Shown here one piece after another: positions 57,620 to 64,000 of a stretch of DNA of 64,000 nt. Source of the stretch: Mesostigma viride (lineage: Eukaryota; Streptophyta; Mesostigmatophyceae; Mesostigmatales; Mesostigmataceae); NCBI GenBank assembly GCA_009746045.1, contig RPFO01000106.1:1034869-1098868 (forward strand), read 5' to 3'. Each line of letters starts with the position of its first letter. Position 1 is the first letter of the stretch. A program made the translations under genes and the position numbers. A model generated the notes under the pieces. The model worked only from the letters and a program-made list of their open reading frames with translations, was not told the origin of the DNA and made no database searches.

Positions 57620-58200
57620 CGACAAGCGTCATTAATAACGCCGGCCGGCGCAACTGGATACATGTAAACCATACAAAAGTGATTTTATGAAACACATACA
57701 GTTTGTCATTAATAACGACGGCCGGCGTAACTCGGGCGCAATTAAAAACCATTAAGAAGCAACTCAGGATATGCAGGCAGAAATCCTTCAGGTGTAAAAA
57801 AGATGTACAAACACACTTTTGGTAATGGGGCCTGATTGCGCAACTGCAAGATACCATTGGAAACGCCGGCCGGCGCAACTGGATGCATGTACATAAACCA
57901 TACAAAAGTGATTTGCACAAAACCCCTACAATTTGTCATGAGTAACGACGGCCGGCGTAACTCGGTTGCATTTGAAAACCACAAAGAAGCAACTCAGGTA
58001 GTGAAGGCGGAAATCCCAGAGGTGATAAAATGTTTACCAACACAAAATGTTGATAAGCGTGCAAGCTTTTGCAAGTGCGCGCAAGATACCATTGGAAACG
58101 CCGGCCGGCGCAACTGGAACACCAAAACAAAAAACTTGATTTGCACGAAACCCATTCAGTTCGTCATGGATAACGACGGCCGGCGCAACTTCATGGCACT
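57620..58200. repeat. Array of GCCGGCCGGC-type motifs upstream of the transposase-like gene
   Basis: A diverged unit of about 230 bp is repeated about 2.5 times. Each unit has two motif sites, ACGCCGGCCGGCGCAACT and ACGACGGCCGGCGTAACT, at about 57638, 57717, 57868, 57947, 58098 and 58173. Spacing alternates between about 78 and 151 bp. A seventh copy lies in the gene's last intron (about 54987). This could be a subterminal transposase-binding array or a promoter repeat. Confidence 0.75.
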
Positions 58201-60490
58201 CACCACTTTCACCAAATGCCATGTCGCCATTATATTGAGGAAAGCGAAGTATGCCCACTTGAAGCTGTGGTCTGCAGAACATTGACACAAAATATGCATG
58301 GTATTTCAAGCAATGAATGCTATGTGTCAGGCATCAATGTCTTTATTGTATCCAAATGTGGTTAGGACGGAGGTTTACATTGGTTGCTATTTTAAGACAA
58401 TGGCGTATAACCAAACATTGCACACACTCAAGAGTGTACTTATGCTGAACTGGAAAGGAACATTAAACCCCAATAAGGTAGATATTTTTCTTTTACATTT
58501 TAATTTTTTATATACTACTTTATATAATATTATATTATATTATATTATATTATGCTATATTATGTTATATGAAATAACATTAAAATTAACATAAAATTAA
58601 AATTATATATTAATTATAGTATATTATATAATTTATATTATATATTATATTCACGATGCTCTGTGTATTAATGACATATCAGACACACCTACATCACATC
58701 GCCTTGATGTTTCCGTTGTATGGGTCCGGTCGGGCGTTGGTAGCTGGTCGACAACAATTCTACATTTCCTAAAAAAAAATGCGACCGTGCCTACATTCGA
58801 AGGCGCGCTGTGGCTGACCTGAACTATCGGTGAACACCTCGGCGTCACTTGACCGGCCTAGGTTGACATTTCGGCAGAGTAACGCTGCTTAAAGGATCCT
58901 TGCGTAGTTCGCGCGATTTGGCTCTTTATATATGTTTTTGGAGACGACGAGCAAGCATCCGATTGGTCAGCCAATTCCTGTCCAGTCCTCGGACAGTGTC
59001 CAATCCGGTGCTTGGGATCCAGAAAACGTGCTCGAGCCTGGCCACTCTGTCGCGGGCGCCGCGCTAGTGGCGTCGCGCCCAAACCTGACCAGGCCATAGG
59101 AAAGGGCGGGGGCGAATGCAAGAATTATTGTTATATCCTGACCTGTCCTGGGGAAGGTCCGGGGCGAATGCAAGAATTAATATACCTGCGTATGCAACCA
59201 ACACGGCCGATCCACATACATAATCCGACTGAGCTGGACGGTACGGACCAAATTTCGGTGCAAATTGAGGCCCAAAAGCTATGTCGGCATGGTGCGCGCA
59301 CCCCTTGCGGTAGGGGCCATGGCGACTGCCTTTAGACGAAACGTGACAAATCTGGCACGCGGAAAGCAGAAATGCTCGATTGTTGGAGAAAATTAGTTAC
59401 TGATTCTAATTTATGGCGGGATGGTTGCGATCTATAATGTCGCGGGCTTTTTTTCTTTGCCATCGGCAGGGGGGGTCCGGCCTGAATTTCTGTCGGGATG
59501 AATAAAGTATATTGGATGCCTGCCGGGTTGATTGTCGATTGTTGCCAGTTTTGATGGTCGTAAGGAAAGCTAGTTTAATGATGTTTCTAAAGCCGTAAAA
59601 ATTCCCGCTGCTATCTTTACCTTTCCCGTCATTTTGCGGTAAGATAACATTAGCCCTGCGCGATGCGTACTGCCCAACCACTCCATGAAAGGGTGGACTT
59701 TCTTGTGCGCCTGGGCACGAATAAATGCCCGTTATGGTACGTTCTTGTGTTAAACGTCTTAAGCTTGCGTTTTCCTGCTTTCTTACCTCGTTGAGCGTAA
59801 GCTTTTTGCCTTCTTTCCGGCCAGATGCAGCCAGAAAGTTGCGGGTCCTGGCGCTGCATCGCTGGATTCCTGGGTGTCTTTTAGCTAGTTAATCGTCTGT
59901 GACGTGGCTGGCTTTCTGCAGCGCGTGGCCCGCAACCTGTCGGGAAGGTGTAATGCTTTTATTTCCATGCTTCTCTGAAATTTCTTTTGCTTTATAGACA
60001 GTTGTGTTCGAGGAAATTCACGCGGTCTTCCTAAGCAGCGGCATCATTTTCCCCAGACACTGACGAGCTGGCACCTGTCTCCTAAAGAGAGCGGCTCGTG
60101 CTTGTTAGAAAGGAGGCAGTGTGCATTTTGCGGGACACAATGCTTTGGTGGCACATGCGTCAGGTAGGCTGTTCCAATGGTCTCTTCACCTTTCCCACTG
60201 AGTAAATGTTAGCATTTGTCATGCTAACCAGAGCAGCTAGCCACAGGTTGGCTGGATAAAAAGTCAGCTTATTTTCTCTTTATATACTGCGTGTGTGGTC
60301 CTCCACGTGTCCGGCTTGTTGGGCATTTTGGAAGAGGGTTTATAATGTGTTGTTGGGTGGAACAACTTGGTTGTTGGCACAAAATCACACATTATTAGCC
60401 TGAGATAGGCATGACATATGCTGCTCAGGCGTGTCGTCCTACCAGCCTTGTTGTTAAGGGTAGACTCACAAGGCTGGCTGTGCCGATGGA
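58201..60490. other. Intergenic sequence without recognised genes
   Basis: It includes an AT-only stretch (58500-58650, TATAT-rich) and a short direct repeat GGGGCGAATGCAAGAATTA (about 59107 and 59162). The open frames are short and show no family resemblance. Confidence 0.5.
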
Positions 60491-60499
60491 GGGGTGGGG

Positions 60500-61272
60500 C
60501 GTGCTAGCCCCCCCCACACCCACGCATGCATGCTAGCCCACCCCCACACCCACGCATGCATGCTAGCCCCGGCCCCGGCCCCCCCACACCCACGCATGCA
60601 TGCTAGCCCCCCCCACACCCACGCATGCATGCTAGCCCACACTCACACCCACGCATGCATGCTAGCCCACCCCCACACCCACGCATGCATGCTAGCCCCC
60701 CCACACACCCACGCATGCATGCCAGCCCCCCCACACACCCACGCATGCATGACCGCCCCCCCCACACCCACGCATGCATGCTAGCCCACCCCCACACCCA
60801 CGCATGCATGCTAGCCCCCCCACACACCCACGCATGGATGCCAGCCCCCACACACACCCACGCATGCATGACAGCCCCCCCACACACCCACGCATGCATG
60901 CTAGCCCCCCACACACACCCACGCATGCATGCCAGCCCCCATACACACCCACGCATGCATGCCAGCCCCCCCCCACACTTACGCATGCATGCTAGCCCCC
61001 CACACACACCCACGCATGCATGCCAGCCCCCCCCACACCCACGCATGCATGCCAGCCCCCCCCACACTTACGCATGCATGCTAGCCCCCCACACACACCC
61101 ACGCATGCATGCCAGCCCCCCCCACACCCACGCATGCAGGCTAGCCCAACCCCACACCCACGCATGCATGCCAGCCCACCCCCACACCCACACGTGCATG
61201 CCAGCCCACCCCCACACCCACGCATGCATGCCAGCCCACCCCCACACCCACGCGTGCATGCCAGCCCACCCC
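60500..61272. repeat. 30-bp minisatellite, about 26 units
   Basis: The unit is close to CACACCCACGCATGCATGCT plus AGCCCACCCC, with CTAG/CCAG and C-run variants. The core ACGCATGCATG contains a palindrome. Both strands stay open (Thr-His-Ala-Cys-Met on plus, Met-His-Ala-Trp-Val on minus), so the ORFs here are artefacts of the repeat. Confidence 0.95.
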
Positions 61273-61544
61273 TAGCTTGAGCGTGCTTGTAAAGTTTTTG
61301 CATGGTTTATTAAAATGAGTGGAATATGTATTTATTGCATTAAATGTTAATTTTATTGATCATGAATGAAAATGGTCAACATTGCCGAAGTGCCCCTAAA
61401 TTGCTCAATATTGTGTGCTCAAGAATTCAATGAGGATTGTCATCATGGAAACCCGCACAAATTCACGATTCCGGGCATGCATGTGAAAGTATCAAGAACA
61501 ATTTTCAATTAAGAATGGTATCTCATTGTTCCATGAATCAATAT

Positions 61545-64000
61545 GACTCCATGTACGTAGACAAGCCATGATGACCCCATGGGAGCCTGAATCCTCATCA
61601 TTAAATACATAAATGCCACCCATGTACGTAGACGGGCCATGATGACACCAATGGAGCCTGAATCCTCATCATTAATTACATAAATGCCAACCATGTACAT
61701 ACACGGGCAATGATGACACCATGGGAGCCTGAATCCTCATCATTAATTACATAAATGCCAACCATGTACGTAGGCCAGCCATGATGACACTGTGGGAGCC
61801 TGAATCCTCATCATTAATTTCATACATGCCAACAACACGTAGACGGGCCATAATGACACCACGGGAGCCTGAATCCTGATCATTTTTTTTCTGACATCCA
61901 TGTACGTAGGCCAGCCATGATGACACCATGGGAGCCTGAATCCTCATCATTTTTTTTCTGAGACATCCATGTACGTAGGCCAGCCATGATGACACCATGG
62001 GAGCCTGAATCCTCATCATTTTACTCATGACATCCATGTACGTAGGCAGCCATGATGACACCATGGGAGCCTGAATCCTCATCATTAAATACATACATGC
62101 CATCCATGTACGTAGACGGGCCATGATGACACCATGGGAGCCTGAATCCTCATCATTTTTCTTTGACATCCATGTACGTAGACGGGCCATGATGACACCA
62201 TGGGAGCCTGAATCCTCATCATTAATTACATAAATGCCAACCATGTACGTAGGCCAGCCATGATGACACCATGGGAGCCTGAATCCTCATCATTAATTAC
62301 ATACATGCCACATGTACGTAGACGGGCCATGATGACACCATGGAGCCTGAATCCTCATCATTAATTACATAAATGCCAACCATGTACGTAGGCCATGATG
62401 ACACCATGGGAGCCTGAATCCTCATCATTAATTACATAAATGCCAACCATGTACGTAGGCCAGCCATGATGACACCATGGGAGCCTGAATCCTCATCATT
62501 AATTCATACATGCCAACCATGTACGTAGACGGGCCATGATGACACCATGGGAGCCTGAATCCTCATCATTTTTTCTTGACATCCATGTACGTAGGCCAGC
62601 CATGATGACACCATGGGAGCCTGAATCCTCATCATTTTTTTTCTTGACATCCATGTACGTAGGCCAGCCATGATGACACCATGGGAGCCTGAATCCTCAT
62701 CATTAATTACATACATGCCATCCATGTACGTAGACAGCCATGATGACACCATGGGAGCCTGAATCCTCATCATTTTACTACATGACATCCATGTACGTAG
62801 ACGGGCCATGATGACACCATGGGAGCCTGAATCCTCATCATTTTTTCTTTGACATCCATGTACGTAGGCCAGCCATGATGACACCATGGAGCCTGAATCC
62901 TCATCATTAATTACATACATGCCATCCATGTACGTAGACAGCCATGATGACACCATGGGAGCCTGAATCCTCATCATTAATTACATTGCCATCCATGTAC
63001 GTAGACGGGCCATGATGACACCATGGGAGCCTGAATCCTCATCATTTTTTCTTTGACATCCATGTACGTAGGCCAGCCATGATGACACCATGGGAGCCTG
63101 AATCCTCATCATTAATTACATAAATGCCAACCATGTACGTAGACAGCCATGATGACACCATGGAGCCTGAATCCTCATCATTAATTACATAAATGCCAAC
63201 CATGTACGTAGACACCATGATGACACCATGGGAGCCTGAATCCTCATCATTTTTTACATACATGCCATCCATGTACGTAGGCCAGCCATGATGACACCAT
63301 GGGAGCCTGAATCCTCATCATTAATTACTTGCCATCCATGTACGTAGACAAGCCATGATGACCCATGGGAGCCTGAATCCTCATCATTAATTACATAAAT
63401 GCCATCCATGTACGTAGACAGGCCATGATGACACCATGGGAGCCTGAATCCTCATCATTTACTATTCCTTGACATCCATGTACGTAGGCCAGCCATGGAG
63501 ACACCATGGGAGCCTGAATCCTCCTCATTAATTACATAAATGCCAACCATGTACGTAGACAAGCCATGATGACCCATGGGAGCCTGAATCCTCATCATTA
63601 ATTACATAAATGCCATCCATGTACGTAGACGGGCCATGATGACACCATGGGAGCCTGAATCCTCATCATTTACTATTCCTTGACATCCATGTACGTAGGC
63701 CAGCCATGGAGACACCATGGGAGCCTGAATCCTCTCCTCATTATTACATAAATGCCAACCATGTACGTAGACAGCCATGATGACACCATGGGAGCCTGAA
63801 TCCTCATCATTAATTACATGCCATCCATGTACGTAGACAGCCATGATGACACCATGGGAGCCTGAATCCTCTCATTAATTACATAAATGCCAACCATGTA
63901 CGTAGACAAGCCATGATGACACCATGGGAGCCTGAATCCTCATCATTAATTACATAATGCCATCCATGTACGTAGACAAGCCATGATGACACCATGGAGC
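61545..64000. repeat. 71-bp satellite, about 34 units, running off the window
   Basis: The constant core reads CCATGATGACACCATGGGAG followed by CCTGAATCCTCATCATT. Between cores the spacer is either AATTACATAAATGCCAAC-like or TTTTTTCTTTGACATC-like, followed by CATGTACGTAG and one of GACGGG, GGCCAG, GACAAG or GACA. Minus-strand frames encode a repetitive EDSGSHGVIMA string and are not treated as genes. Confidence 0.95.

Noticed and set aside
60494-61303. His/Cys/Met-rich ORFs up to 216 codons, resembling a metal-binding protein
   Set aside because: Both strands are open because of the 30-bp repeat; the repeat explains the composition.
61545-64000. CRISPR-like regular repeats with variable spacers
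   Set aside because: The context is eukaryotic, and the spacers belong to two recurring types instead of being unique. It is a satellite.

Overview
The window is nuclear DNA of a eukaryote. It has spliced GT-AG genes, LTR and non-LTR retrotransposons, TTAA-flanked DNA elements and long satellites. Two host genes are clear. One is a two-exon profilin (minus strand, 4855-5538). The other is a fourteen-exon gene for the centriolar/ciliary protein CEP131 (AZI1) on the plus strand, about 7802-23853, so the organism builds centrioles and cilia or flagella. GC-rich coding sequence, repeat-rich introns of about 1 kb and TGTAA motifs downstream of both genes (the usual polyadenylation signal of volvocalean green algae) suggest a flagellated alga, possibly a chlorophyte. 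The lineage is inference only.

Layout. 1-4370: LINE debris carrying an intact ORF1-only retrotransposon (copy B) with target-site duplications. 4371-5538: profilin. 5539-7801: intergenic low-complexity DNA. 7802-23853: CEP131, with introns loaded with mini- and microsatellites, one TTAA-flanked 1.7 kb element and a SINE-like tail. 24215-27105: second ORF1-only copy (C), ending in a 360-bp GGAAT array and interrupted by a SINE-like insertion. 28163-36002: full-length copia-like element on the minus strand with near-identical LTRs, an extra ORF before gag, an in-frame stop between gag and pol, and an unusual INT-PR-RT-RH domain order. 36230-39206: LINE ORF1 and RT remnants. 39207-41293 and 48170-49894: two inverted copies of a TTAA-flanked DNA element on either side of a second, canonical full-length copia element (41769-48163). 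49895-53458: ORF1-only copies D and E with three nested insertions. 54141-57490: spliced transposase-like gene with an array of GCCGGCCGGC-type motifs upstream. 60500-64000: a 30-bp minisatellite and a 71-bp satellite that runs off the window.

How it fits together. Most of the window is a stack of mobile elements, and its order can be read from target-site duplications. The ORF1-only family has several copies with the same architecture and no reverse transcriptase. It therefore looks like a genuine half-LINE family that depends on an RT supplied in trans. Its 3' end is a small hairpin followed by a microsatellite tail that differs between copies, and the SINE-like elements have the same kind of 3' end. 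The TTAA tails give landing sites for the TTAA-targeting DNA elements. Exon phases of CEP131 and profilin were checked by hand and agree throughout. No RNA gene was recognised.
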